Notes: generated by a model not told the origin, from the letters alone. Counted from the first letter of the stretch, positions 44,771 to 53,268 are shown. The stretch is DNA of 64,000 bases from Beijerinckiaceae bacterium (GCA_947454485.1 CANGJJ010000001.1:496001-560000), one strand, 5' to 3'. A program made the numbers and translations.

Positions 44771-46335
44771 TGATGAATAAAGAAGGCCGCCCCACGACGC
44801 CCAAGGCTGAGACCTCTGGCGAGCACCAGACTTTTACCGGCAATCGCGCTCTGCAAATGGAAGAGCCGCTGATCTTCGAGACAGGCCGTCTTGATGTGTC
44901 GGGCGTTGATTTTGAAGAGCCAGCGCCTGTTGCCTCGCGGCTGGGTTCCTTTGCGCGCAAAGGCTCGATGGGACTTCCCGGCCTCACAGAGCCCGAAGTC
45001 ATGCGCCATTATGTGCGCCTGTCGCAGAAGAATTACGCGATTGATGCGGGTCTTTATCCGCTGGGCTCCTGCACGATGAAGCACAATCCGCGTCTCAATG
45101 AAGCCATGGCGCGTTTGCCGGGCTTTGCAGATGTGCATCCTTTGCAGCCCGTCTCGACCGTGCAAGGCGCGCTCGAACTCATGCAAGATTTGTCGCGCTG
45201 GTTGATGGAACTCACCGGCACCAAGGCGGTGGCTTTGTCGCCCAAGGCAGGCGCGCATGGTGAGATGTGCGGCATGATGGCTATTCGCGCTGCGATTGAA
45301 GCACGCGGCGAGGGCGCGCAGCGCACCGTCGTGATCGTGCCGGAAAGCGCGCATGGCACCAATCCCGCTACCGCTGCCCTCATCGGCTTTTCGGTGCGTG
45401 CTGTGCCTGCGCGTGAAGATGGTACGGTCAGTGTTGAAGCTGTGAAAGCCGTGCTGGGGCCCGATGTCGCAGCGATCATGCTCACCAATCCCAATACTTG
45501 CGGTCTCTTCGAGCCGGAGGTTGTGGAGATTGCTGCTGCCGTTCATGAGGCCGGCGCTTACTTCTATTGCGATGGCGCGAATTTCAACGCCATCGTTGGC
45601 AAGGTGCGGCCCGGTGATCTTGGCATTGATGCCATGCATATCAATCTGCACAAGACATTCTCCACGCCCCATGGCGGTGGTGGTCCGGGCTCTGGTCCGG
45701 TGGTGTTGTCGGAACGTTTGGCAGCTTTTGCACCTGTGCCTTTCATCCGCGCAGGCAAGACCGGCCTTGAACTGGTGGAAGGCGAAGGCACGCAGGCTTT
45801 CGGGCGCATGTGCGCTTTCCACGGCCAGATGGGCATGTTCGTGCGCGCCTTGTCTTACATGCTCTCGCATGGGGCAGAGGGCCTGCGGCAGGCGTCTGAA
45901 GATGCGGTGCTCAACGCCAATTATGTGCGCGTTGGCCTCGCTGATCTCATGTCGCAGCCCTTCGGCAACAAGCCTTGCATGCATGAGGCTCTGTTTGATG
46001 ATGAATGGCTGAAGGGGACGGGTGTGACGACGCTCGATTTCGCCAAGGCGATGATCGACGAGGGCTATCATCCAATGACGATGTATTTCCCGCTCGTTGT
46101 TCATGGTGCGATGTTGATCGAGCCGACTGAATCTGAATCACGCGCTTCGCTTGATCTCTTCGTCGCGACTTTGCGTGATCTGGCGCAGGCAGCTTTGCGC
46201 GGGGACGCAGATCGCTTCACCGGCGCGCCTTATCACGCCCCACGTAATCGCCTTGATGAAACGCGCGCCGCCCGCAACCCCGTGCTGCGCTGGACACCTC
46301 CGGTTGCTGGTGTGGAAGCTCAGGCTGCGGAATAG
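44770..46335 (+). CDS. gcvPB: Glycine dehydrogenase (decarboxylating) subunit 2
   Basis: 521 aa; catalytic half with the PLP lysine K295 in NLHKTFSTPHGGGGPGSGP. Also KNYAIDAGLYPLGSCTMKHNPRLNEA, PKAGAHGEMCGMMAIRAAIE, PNTCGLFEPEVVEI. The start overlaps the gcvPA stop as TGATGATG (44770 or 44773). Together with gcvT, gcvH and a lipoamide dehydrogenase encoded elsewhere it forms the complete system. Followed by a pair of repeats. Confidence 0.96.
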   Translation: MMNKEGRPTTPKAETSGEHQTFTGNRALQMEEPLIFETGRLDVSGVDFEEPAPVASRLGSFARKGSMGLPGLTEPEVMRHYVRLSQKNYAIDAGLYPLGSCTMKHNPRLNEAMARLPGFADVHPLQPVSTVQGALELMQDLSRWLMELTGTKAVALSPKAGAHGEMCGMMAIRAAIEARGEGAQRTVVIVPESAHGTNPATAALIGFSVRAVPAREDGTVSVEAVKAVLGPDVAAIMLTNPNTCGLFEPEVVEIAAAVHEAGAYFYCDGANFNAIVGKVRPGDLGIDAMHINLHKTFSTPHGGGGPGSGPVVLSERLAAFAPVPFIRAGKTGLELVEGEGTQAFGRMCAFHGQMGMFVRALSYMLSHGAEGLRQASEDAVLNANYVRVGLADLMSQPFGNKPCMHEALFDDEWLKGTGVTTLDFAKAMIDEGYHPMTMYFPLVVHGAMLIEPTESESRASLDLFVATLRDLAQAALRGDADRFTGAPYHAPRNRLDETRAARNPVLRWTPPVAGVEAQAAE

Positions 46336-46344
46336 GGCGAGTTC

Positions 46345-46504
46345 TCCTTCTCCCAGTGGGAGAAGGTGGCCGCGGAGCGGACGGATGAGGGGATCGGTTG
46401 TTGGTCCAGTAAGGCTCACACCGTGGACAGCCTCGTTCTGAACGTCTCGATCCCCGCCTCAGTCGGCATCCGCTGACAGCTCCTCCCACTGGGAGGAGCG
46501 GGTG
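46345..46504. repeat. 160-bp intergenic repeat, copy 1
   Basis: Begins with the palindromic block CCTTCTCCCAGTGGGAGAAGG and ends with GCTCCTCCCACTGGGAGGAG; inside, GGGGATCG and CGATCCCC form a second inverted pair. Copy 2 is 194 bp further on, 155 of 160 bases identical. The block CTTCTCCCxxxGGGAGAAGGTGGCxxGxAGxxxCGGATGAGGGG is a common intergenic repeat in Hyphomicrobiales. No coding potential. Confidence 0.9.
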
Positions 46505-46538
46505 CATCTTCTTTTTAGGTTGCAGCTAACCTGCGTCA

Positions 46539-46698
46539 TCCTTCTCCCAGTGGGGGAAGGTGGCCGCGGAGCGGACGGATGAGGGGATCGGTTGTTGATC
46601 CAGTAAGGCTCACACCGTGGACGGCCTCGTTCTGAACGTCTCGATCCCCGCCTCAGTCAGCATCCGCCGACAGCTCCTCCCACTGGGAGGAGCGGGTG
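46539..46698. repeat. 160-bp intergenic repeat, copy 2
   Basis: Same length as copy 1 with five differences, all transitions. Starts CCTTCTCCCAGTGGGGGAAGG, where one side of the left hairpin is changed (A to G). 34 bp of unrelated sequence lies between the copies. It ends 22 bp before the atp terminator. Confidence 0.9.
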
Positions 46699-46719
46699 AG
46701 TCGTCCTGAGAGATTGAGT

Positions 46720-46752
46720 GCAAAAAAAGCCCCGCATCGCTGCGGGGCTTTC
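46720..46752 (-). terminator. Intrinsic terminator of the atpIBEFF' operon
   Basis: A perfect 10-bp stem, AAGCCCCGCA / TGCGGGGCTT (46727-46736 with 46741-46750), 4-nt loop; on the minus strand it is followed by TTTTTTT. It lies 24 bp after the atpF stop. Confidence 0.92.
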
Positions 46753-46775
46753 AAATTCATCGAACCCATTACAGA

Positions 46776-47258
46776 TCAGTTCATCAAGCGCTTCACGTCA
46801 GCGATGCCCTGCGCAATGAAGCCGGCGCCAGCACCTTGGCTCACTTGCGCGCGGATGACGGTCTCAGCAGCTTTGACGGCAGCATCAGCCGCGGCAGCGC
46901 GCACATCGGCGGTGGCCTGTGTTTCAGCCAGGGCGATCTTCGCCTCAGCCTGTTTGCGGCGGCGCTCGACGAAGTCGGCCATACGCTCGGCAGTCTCCTT
47001 GGCAATCGCTTCAGCTTCGGCGCGGGCCTGCGTCACGATGGCTTGCGCCTCGGCCTGCGCGTCAGCAGCCTTCTTCTGATAGGAGGCGAGAACGGCCTGC
47101 GCTTCTTCGCGCAGACGTGTGGCCTCTGCCAGTTCCTTCTCAACGCCGGCGATGCGACCGTCGAGCGCGGAAGTGATGGTCTTATGCACGCCCAGATAGC
47201 CGAGCAATACGATGAAGAGAACGAAGCCGACGGCTACGAAATGGCCGGGATCAATCAT
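46776..47258 (-). CDS. atpF: ATP synthase F0 subunit b
   Basis: 160 aa: one N-terminal membrane helix (FVAVGFVLFIVLLGYLGVHKTI) and a long Ala/Glu/Arg-rich helix for the peripheral stalk. GRIAGVEKELAEATRLREEAQAVLASYQKKAADAQAEA is typical of subunit b. Subunit b' precedes it by 13 bp; b and b' form a heterodimer in alphaproteobacteria and phototrophs. Confidence 0.94.
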   Translation of the reverse strand: MIDPGHFVAVGFVLFIVLLGYLGVHKTITSALDGRIAGVEKELAEATRLREEAQAVLASYQKKAADAQAEAQAIVTQARAEAEAIAKETAERMADFVERRRKQAEAKIALAETQATADVRAAAADAAVKAAETVIRAQVSQGAGAGFIAQGIADVKRLMN

Positions 47259-47271
47259 GGTCCGTGCTCCC

Positions 47272-47769
47272 TCAGGCCTTGGCGGCGGCCACTGCGCTGG
47301 CGATAGCGCCTGCGTCAGGGGTGGTGCCGGTGAGTTGCTTCACGATGGAGGTCGCAGCATCAGCTGCGATCGCATCCACATTGGCCATAGCGCGGCTCTT
47401 CATCTGTGAGATCTGCGCTTCGGCGGCATTGAGCTTGGCATTGAGGTCGGCCTCAACAGCCTTGCGCTTGGCATCGGCCTCTGCCGCAAGTGCCACCGCA
47501 TTTTCCTGAATGAGGGCCTGAGCCTTCGCCTTGGCGTCAGCAAGGGTCTTCTCATAGGCCTTGCCGGCCTCTTCGGCCTGACGCTGCATCGCGCTGGCCT
47601 TGTCGAGATCGCCCGAAATCGTGGACTGGCGGTTTTCCAGAATGCGCTCAACACGCGGCAGGGCCACGCGGGACATCAGGAAATACAGACCACCGAATGT
47701 GATCGCGAGCCAGACCAGCTGCGCGCCAAAGTGGCTTGTGTCGAAAGGCGGAAAGACGTCAGTCGCCAT
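47272..47769 (-). CDS. atpG: ATP synthase F0 subunit b'
   Basis: 165 aa from ATG 47769. A hydrophobic segment (LVWLAITFGGLYFLMSRVALPRVERILENRQ) and a helical stalk part. VALPRVERILENRQSTISGDL is characteristic of b' rather than b. The gene is named atpG or atpF' in different genomes. A TTG-started extension (47790) runs into the hairpin downstream of atpE and is not used. Confidence 0.93.
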   Translation of the reverse strand: MATDVFPPFDTSHFGAQLVWLAITFGGLYFLMSRVALPRVERILENRQSTISGDLDKASAMQRQAEEAGKAYEKTLADAKAKAQALIQENAVALAAEADAKRKAVEADLNAKLNAAEAQISQMKSRAMANVDAIAADAATSIVKQLTGTTPDAGAIASAVAAAKA

Positions 47770-47800
47770 GATTGATGAGTCCGTCAGCAAAACGCCGCGA

Positions 47801-47844
47801 GAAAAAGGGAAAAGGCCCGCGCAGCGAAGAGCCGCGCGCGGGCC
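47801..47844 (-). terminator. Terminator-like hairpin directly after atpE
   Basis: On the minus strand GGCCCGCGC (47844-47836) pairs with GCGCGGGCC (47822-47814), then TTTTCCCTTTTTC (47813-47801). It lies 7 bp after the atpE stop and 32 bp before atpG. Partial termination or 3'-end protection here would give more atpE mRNA than that of the following genes, as expected for the c ring. Confidence 0.6.
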
Positions 47845-47850
47845 AGAGGA

Positions 47851-48078
47851 TTACTTCACGAAGAGCAGGATCAGCGCGACGAGGAACGCGAAGATGCCGA
47901 GACCTTCTGCGAGCGCAGCGCCGATGAACGCGCGACCGAACTGGCCGTCAGCGGCCGACGGATTGCGCAGAGCGCCCGAGAGGAAGTTGCCGAAGATGGC
48001 GCCGACGCCGACGGCGGCAATGCCCATGCCGATAGCTGCGAGACCAGCACCGATCCATTTAGCTGCAACAGGATCCAT
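47851..48078 (-). CDS. atpE: ATP synthase F0 subunit c
   Basis: 75 aa, two membrane helices joined by a polar loop ([12 protein letters not shown] with the RNPS motif). The proton-binding carboxylate is E58 in [18 protein letters not shown] lies 7 nt before the ATG, a strong site that fits high synthesis; a CCAACC/GGTTGG hairpin at 48109-48130 is just upstream. Confidence 0.97.
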   Translation of the reverse strand: MDPVAAKWIGAGLAAIGMGIAAVGVGAIFGNFLSGALRNPSAADGQFGRAFIGAALAEGLGIFAFLVALILLFVK

Positions 48079-48135
48079 TTTACACTCCTTTAGGTTTGTT
48101 TTGTTGGGCCAACCGGCTGTTGTTGGTTGGGTTTA

Positions 48136-48891
48136 TCAGTGGCCCGGGTGGATTGCGTCGTTCAGATAGACGCAGGTGAGAATGGCGAAGACATAGGCCT
48201 GCAAAACTGCAACCAGCAGTTCGAAAGCCGTCAACATCACGATAGCCGCGAGCGGCAATGGGGCGAGCGCAACGGCTGCACCACCGGTCGCCAGCATCAT
48301 CGACACAAAGCCGCCGAAGACCTTCAGCGTGATATGGCCGGCGAGCATATTGGCGAAGAGACGAACCGACAGCGAGATCGGGCGGGACAGGAAGGAGATG
48401 ATCTCAATCATCACGATGAAGGGCAGCAGCAGAGCCGGCACACCCGAGGGAACGAAGAGATGCAGGAAGTGCATGCCGTGGCGTGCAATTCCGTAGAGCA
48501 GCACGGTGCCGATGACGAGCGCAGCAAAAGCGAAGGTCACGACGATCTGGCTGGTGACGGTGAATGTGTAAGGGATGAGGCCGATCATATTCGAGAAGAC
48601 AACGAACATGAAGAGCGAGAAGACCAGCGGGAAGAAGCGCATGCCGTCATTGCCCATGGTGCCGCGCACTGTTTGCGCCACAAACTCATAGGACATTTCA
48701 GCAGCGGCCTGAATGCGGCTGGGAACCAGCGACGAACGCGACGTGCCCATGACCATCAGCGCCGTCACGGCCAAAGACACGATGACCATGAACAAAGATG
48801 CATTGGTGAAGGACACCTGGCTCATCTCATGTGAGAAGAGCGGATGCACTTCGAACTGGTGGATCGGGTCGATTGCGTTGGAAGCCGCCAC
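48136..48891 (-). CDS. atpB: ATP synthase F0 subunit a
   Basis: 251 aa from GTG 48891 (AASNAIDPIHQFEVHPLFS). Five or six membrane segments; the essential Arg is in SLSVRLFANMLAGHITLK and the C-terminal QAYVFAILTCVYLNDAIHPGH is typical. GAGG about 8 nt upstream supports the GTG; a TTG at 48933 would give 265 aa. Lies between atpI and atpE. Confidence 0.95.
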   Translation of the reverse strand: MAASNAIDPIHQFEVHPLFSHEMSQVSFTNASLFMVIVSLAVTALMVMGTSRSSLVPSRIQAAAEMSYEFVAQTVRGTMGNDGMRFFPLVFSLFMFVVFSNMIGLIPYTFTVTSQIVVTFAFAALVIGTVLLYGIARHGMHFLHLFVPSGVPALLLPFIVMIEIISFLSRPISLSVRLFANMLAGHITLKVFGGFVSMMLATGGAAVALAPLPLAAIVMLTAFELLVAVLQAYVFAILTCVYLNDAIHPGH

Positions 48892-48973
48892 AGTCAGATC
48901 CTCTTCAGCGTCCCGCGCCCTCAGGCGCGCCAAAAATTGTGCCGCGACATCTCGCAGCTCCGTGTCGCCCGTC

Positions 48974-49303
48974 TCAGCGCGAGGTGGTCCTCATCGCAAT
49001 CCGGTAGACGTTCCAGAAACCTGCAATCGTGCCCAAGAACAGGAACACGATGAGGCCGAAAGGCTCTGTGCCCATCCAGATGTCGAGCTGCCAGCCAATC
49101 AGACTGCCAACTGCAACGCCGGACACAAATTCAGCCAGAACGCGAAAGCCTAGGCTCATCGCCTGTCCTGTCCGAACGACGTCGGAGCCTACTTTGTCCT
49201 GCGATCCTTCAGAATCGCTACGCTTGCTGTCGAGTGCACTTGAGAGTCTCTCAAGCCGCGCCTTCAGTTCGCGCTCTTCCTCGCCTTTATCTGGTTCCGT
49301 CAT
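48974..49303 (-). CDS. atpI: ATP synthase protein I (AtpI/AtpZ-like)
   Basis: 109 aa from ATG 49303, preceded by GGGAG. The first half is charged and helical (EERELKARLERLSSALDSKRSD), the second has two membrane segments (VLAEFVSGVAVGSLIGWQLD and PFGLIVFLFLGTIAGFWNVYRI). Small helper for c-ring assembly or cation supply. First gene of the operon; the 290 bp upstream, up to the ABC ATPase stop, holds no gene and should contain the atp promoter. Confidence 0.9.
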   Translation of the reverse strand: MTEPDKGEEERELKARLERLSSALDSKRSDSEGSQDKVGSDVVRTGQAMSLGFRVLAEFVSGVAVGSLIGWQLDIWMGTEPFGLIVFLFLGTIAGFWNVYRIAMRTTSR

Positions 49304-49593
49304 GGTGCTCTCCCGCATGCCCGGACCGCGAAGCGGCCCATGCGTAAAACCTTAGACGATCCCAAAAGGCTACAAAGACCCGGTTCTGGCTCGCGCCAAG
49401 CCCGGTTTTCAGGGACAAATCGGCCCTTGCGAGCCGGGCGGACCATAGGTGCGCGCCCCTTTTGTGTCAAGGACAGGCTTGGCCCATGCAACCGTCTGAA
49501 AAGATTAAAGTTTCAGTCGCCTTGGCCTTTCTGCTGAGGGCCGTGCGGTGGTTTCGCTCCGGCTTTGCCCTGCGGCATGGATTCGCAGGCCCC

Positions 49594-50370
49594 TCAGATC
49601 ACCCAATCCGCCCGCGCTCCGGCTGCTTCGGCCGCCATATCGGCCTTGATCTCTTGGGCGAGTTCACTCAAAGCCCTGCTTGAGCGCTGCCTTGGATGGG
49701 GCGCGGTGATGGTGCGCACCGAGCGGACCTCGCCGGGCTTGCCGCCAAGGGCGACGATTCGGTCGGCCAGATAGACGGCCTCCTCAATGTCATGGGTGAC
49801 GAAGAGGATGGTCTTGTGGGTCTGGGTGCGGATGCGGATGAGTTCGTCCTGCAGATTTTCGCGCGTGGCGACATCAAGTGCACTGAAGGGCTCGTCCATG
49901 AGCAAGATGGCGGGATCAACCGCAAGGGCACGGGCGAGTGAGACGCGCTGGCGTTGCCCGCCCGATAATTGATGCGGCCAGCGGTCGGCCAGATCCCCCA
50001 GCCCCACCAGCGTCAGCGCAGCCATGGCGCGCTCGATCCGCTCTGCGCGCGGCGTCTTGGTCTTTTCCAGACCGAACATCACATTCGACAGAACCCGCCG
50101 CCACGGGAGCAGGCGCGAGTCCTGAAACACCAAAGACAGGGCGGTATGCGCCTCAGGATCAGGCCGCAATGTCAGGCTGCCTGAGGTGGGCTTGGCCAGA
50201 TCCATCAAGACGCGCAGCAAAGTGGATTTGCCAACGCCCGATGAGCCGACGATGGCGACAAATTCACCGCGCGCCACATCAAGGCTGAGATGTTCGAGCA
50301 CTTGCGTGCGAACGCCATTTTGCTCGAAGGCGAGACCCAGATCAGTGATGGAGATGACAGGCTCGCTCAT
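49594..50370 (-). CDS. ABC transporter ATP-binding protein, SsuB/TauB/NrtD type
   Basis: 258 aa from ATG 50370. Walker A GSSGVGKST (42-50), signature LSGGQRQRVSLARAL, Walker B ILLMDEPFSALD and the His in FVTHDIEEAVYLADRIV. The close relation to SsuB/TauB/NrtD predicts import of nitrate-, sulfonate- or other small organic anions or amines. Its start overlaps the permease stop as ATGA, so the two are co-translated. Confidence 0.93.
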   Translation of the reverse strand: MSEPVISITDLGLAFEQNGVRTQVLEHLSLDVARGEFVAIVGSSGVGKSTLLRVLMDLAKPTSGSLTLRPDPEAHTALSLVFQDSRLLPWRRVLSNVMFGLEKTKTPRAERIERAMAALTLVGLGDLADRWPHQLSGGQRQRVSLARALAVDPAILLMDEPFSALDVATRENLQDELIRIRTQTHKTILFVTHDIEEAVYLADRIVALGGKPGEVRSVRTITAPHPRQRSSRALSELAQEIKADMAAEAAGARADWVI

Positions 50371-51116
50371 GCTTTCCACCGCAGCAAATAAGATTGGATC
50401 GCGACGAAGATCGTGTCCATGAGACCATAGAGCACTGCCATGGTGAGCATATAGACGACGACAAGATCGGTTGCGAGCAAGCTTGAGGCTTGCATCATGC
50501 GCGCGCCAAGACCGCTGACGCCAAAGAGTTCAGCTGCGACAACCGCCATCCATGCTTGGCCGAGTGCTGTGCGCAATCCAACCAGAATACCGGGCGTTGC
50601 TGCAGGCAGCAAAACTTTCCACAGTTGCTCATGGCCACGGCGAAAACCAAAGGCATTGGCAAGCTCAATCAGCTCACGGTCAATACCGCGAATAGCGCCT
50701 TGCGCTGCAAAGAAGACGATCCAGAACACACCGATGGAGATGATGAAGATCGCAGCGGCTTGATCAACACCAAACCAAATGATGGCGAAAGGCGCCCAAG
50801 CAAGATTGGGAATGGGGCGCATCAAACGCACCAACCATGCAAAGCTCCATTCAAGCTTTACATACATGCCAGTGAGGACACCAAAGATCGTGCCGAGCCC
50901 TGCGCCAAGGCCAAAGCCCATCGCATAATGATCAAGGCTCAACAGAACCATTTGTTGCCACATGCCACTGCGAAATTCGCGCAAGAAGGCAGCCGGCAAA
51001 TCGCTGGGTGCAGGCACAAGTGACTGCGACACAAGGCTGAGTTTGGGGAAGATCTCCCAAACCAACAAAAAGACCAGAAGCCCGAGGGCTGAATAGACAA
51101 AAGGCTTCTGACGCAT
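50367..51116 (-). CDS. ABC transporter permease, SsuC/TauC type
   Basis: 249 aa, six membrane segments. The cytoplasmic EAA loop is LANAFGFRRGHEQLWKVLLPAATPGILVGLRTALGQAW. Its N-terminal part (VYSALGLLVFLLVWEIFPKLSL...PSDLPAAFL) fits the SsuC/TauC group. 19 bp after the TctC-like gene. Confidence 0.92.
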   Translation of the reverse strand: MRQKPFVYSALGLLVFLLVWEIFPKLSLVSQSLVPAPSDLPAAFLREFRSGMWQQMVLLSLDHYAMGFGLGAGLGTIFGVLTGMYVKLEWSFAWLVRLMRPIPNLAWAPFAIIWFGVDQAAAIFIISIGVFWIVFFAAQGAIRGIDRELIELANAFGFRRGHEQLWKVLLPAATPGILVGLRTALGQAWMAVVAAELFGVSGLGARMMQASSLLATDLVVVYMLTMAVLYGLMDTIFVAIQSYLLRWKA

Positions 51117-51135
51117 GGATGAGTTTCGCTGGGCC

Positions 51136-52152
51136 TTAGCGGCCCAACGCCTTCTTGACGGCGCTCACGAAAGGCGCAGGCGTTGCATAAGCATCAGCAA
51201 CCACCTTCGACAGACGTTCGGGCGAGACATAGTGAATGTTGACATTGGCGGCGCGCGCATCCGCAGCGAAGCCGGGATCTTTCAGCGTCAGCTCAAAGGC
51301 CTTGCGAATAGCCGCCAAACGATCAGCTGGAATATCAGGCCCCATGATGAAGGGTCGGCCCATGAGGGTGCGTTGCAGAAAGAGCTCAAGAGCTTTCTTC
51401 TGCTCTTGCGTCTTCGCCAGATCATTGATCATCGGCACTTCGGGCATACGATCATCGCGCTCAAGCGCGGCCTGAAACAACAGCTGGGCGCGCTTCTCGC
51501 GATACATCAAATCGCGCACGACCGTGTCATAGCTCACGCAGACGCCTTGCACTTCACCGCGCTCGGTGGCGAGCAGAATATCGCGAGAGCCGGGATAGCC
51601 CTGCACGATCTTGATCTTCACACCCAGAAGATTGGTCAGCACGTCTGGATAGCTCTGGCTATCTGCGCCTGAACCTGTTGCGCCAACGATCAACTCTTTG
51701 GTGAGCAGATCGTCCATTGTCTTCACAGGTGCGTCGGTGCGCACCATGCAGACGGGCGTATCGACATCGGGGCTGCCAATATAGCTGAGCTTCTTGGGAT
51801 CAAAGCGTGTGCCATTGCCACCCAGCAGCGGCTCAAAAGGCACACCGCGATTGATGAGGCCGATGACAGTGCCGTCTTTGGGCTGCGTGTTGTAGATCTG
51901 GTTGGTGAGCAGAAGACTGCCAGCGCCCGGCACATTGCTCGCGACAACAGTGGGCTCACCGGGAATATATTTGCCGATATAGCGCGCGATCAGACGCGCC
52001 CAGATATCGTCCGTCCCGCCGGGGCCATAGCCGATCATAATGCTGACGGTCTTGCCGCGGTAGAAGGCTTCAACGCTTTGAGCTTGTGCAGGCACACACA
52101 AGCCCATCAGGCTGAGCGCAGTGGCGACGCCGATCAATCGTCTTGGAAACAT
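51136..52152 (-). CDS. TctC/Bug-like periplasmic substrate-binding protein
   Basis: 338 aa; signal peptide (IGVATALSLMGLCVPAQAQ). The mature part has VSIMIGYGPGGTDDIWARLIARYIGKYIPGEPTVVASNVPGAGSLL, the hallmark of Bug/TctC extracytoplasmic receptors, where this loop grips the carboxylate of the ligand. Such receptors normally serve tripartite tricarboxylate (TctAB) transporters; no tctA or tctB is in the window, and here it is sandwiched between an ABC permease and an ABC binding protein. It could use this ABC pair or act as an orphan receptor. Confidence 0.88.
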   Translation of the reverse strand: MFPRRLIGVATALSLMGLCVPAQAQSVEAFYRGKTVSIMIGYGPGGTDDIWARLIARYIGKYIPGEPTVVASNVPGAGSLLLTNQIYNTQPKDGTVIGLINRGVPFEPLLGGNGTRFDPKKLSYIGSPDVDTPVCMVRTDAPVKTMDDLLTKELIVGATGSGADSQSYPDVLTNLLGVKIKIVQGYPGSRDILLATERGEVQGVCVSYDTVVRDLMYREKRAQLLFQAALERDDRMPEVPMINDLAKTQEQKKALELFLQRTLMGRPFIMGPDIPADRLAAIRKAFELTLKDPGFAADARAANVNIHYVSPERLSKVVADAYATPAPFVSAVKKALGR

Positions 52153-52190
52153 CTGAAGCCCTCCGGGTCTGTGGCGCGCATCAACACCGT

Positions 52191-52220
52191 CATAGCCCGG
52201 CTGTCAAACAGCGGGCTATG
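52191..52220 (-). other. Strong hairpin between two binding-protein genes
   Basis: CATAGCCCG (52191-52199) pairs with CGGGCTATG (52212-52220), enclosing a further 4-bp stem CTGT/ACAG with a 3-nt loop. It lies 31 bp after the stop of the ABC binding protein (minus strand), 39 bp before the next gene; there is no T-run. Such structures often stabilise the upstream mRNA to make binding protein in excess. Confidence 0.6.
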
Positions 52221-52251
52221 CGGTCTTGTGCGGGCCTGAGGAGGGCGAAAA

Positions 52252-53268
52252 TCACGGCTTCGCCGTCGCATTGATATAGAAGCTGGGGTCAAACAGACCA
52301 TCCAGCGGCACGTCTTTTTCAAGAGTGCCAATCGACACCTGATAGGCCTGCATCTTGGCGGTTGCTTGCATGATCACACGCGGATCAGCAGAGAATTTGG
52401 ACGCCGGAGAGACCAGCGCCTTTTCGATGGTTGCCGTATCCACAATGCCCTTGCCAATGGCAGCTTCAACATAAGGCGCGACGCGCTTGGGGTCAGACTT
52501 GATCAAGGCGTCGGCCTTCACCAAAGCATCGACAAGCTTCTGTGCGCCCTCTTTATTTTTGGCAAGGAAGGCACCCGACACTGCCACGACGGTGCCCGGC
52601 TGATTGGGGAACATCTCGCCGCCTAAAGCGACGACTTTGATCGCAGGATTGCGCTGCTGAACGATTGTGTCAGTGGGCTCGCGGATGGTGGCGCCATCAA
52701 CCGCGCCCGCCAGCAAAGCTTGCTGGGTCGCATCAATGCCCATGGAGACAATCTCGTAATCGCCCTTCTCTGCTTTCAGCACTTCAGAAAGCCAATGGAC
52801 AAGGGTCGTATGCGGCACGGAGCCGGGGGGCTGGGTTGCCAGACGCGCGGCCTTGCCGGTGGCCGCTTTGAAATCCTTCAGCGCCTGCGCGCCGCCAACA
52901 CCGGCCTTGAAATAAGGCGCGAGCTTGGGGCCAGCCGCGACCGTCATCTCTTCAACGGCGGTCGAGGTCAGAACGCGGATGTCGATGCCCTTGGAGCGCG
53001 CGACGCCGAGCGGGGCCACGCCCGCCACATAGACATCAAGCGTGCCCGAGGCGAGGGCCTGAATCATCGCGGGGCCGGATTCAAAGGTCGTGAATTTGAA
53101 GTCGAAGCCCGCCTGCTTGGCCCAACCTTCTTTATCGACCACGAAAATCGGCGCGACGCCGAGCACGGGGATCACGCCCACACGCAACTGCTGCTGGGCA
53201 AAAGCGGGGAGGGAGGGAAGGGTGAAGGCAGCAGCAACTGTCGCAACACGCAGCAAAGACAAGATCAT
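52252..53268 (-). CDS. ABC transporter periplasmic substrate-binding protein, NrtA/SsuA/TauA-like
   Basis: 338 aa from ATG 53268; signal peptide (LLRVATVAAAFTLPSLPAFAQ). Features of the SsuA/THI5 (NMT1-like) group: VGVIPVLGVAPIFVVDKEGW, FTTFESGPAMIQALASGTLDVYVAGVAPLGVARSKG and DATQQALLAGAVDGATIREPTD. It is the likely primary receptor for the ABC pair at 49.6-51.1 kb. GGAG about 9 nt upstream supports the start; a TTG at 53283 is in frame. Confidence 0.9.
   Translation of the reverse strand: MILSLLRVATVAAAFTLPSLPAFAQQQLRVGVIPVLGVAPIFVVDKEGWAKQAGFDFKFTTFESGPAMIQALASGTLDVYVAGVAPLGVARSKGIDIRVLTSTAVEEMTVAAGPKLAPYFKAGVGGAQALKDFKAATGKAARLATQPPGSVPHTTLVHWLSEVLKAEKGDYEIVSMGIDATQQALLAGAVDGATIREPTDTIVQQRNPAIKVVALGGEMFPNQPGTVVAVSGAFLAKNKEGAQKLVDALVKADALIKSDPKRVAPYVEAAIGKGIVDTATIEKALVSPASKFSADPRVIMQATAKMQAYQVSIGTLEKDVPLDGLFDPSFYINATAKP

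Noticed and set aside
44728-46104. Minus-strand open frame (458 codons) opposite gcvPB
   Set aside because: Antisense shadow; composition typical of reversed alphaproteobacterial coding DNA.
46345-46698. CRISPR array
   Set aside because: Only two long repeats, no short regular repeats or cas genes.
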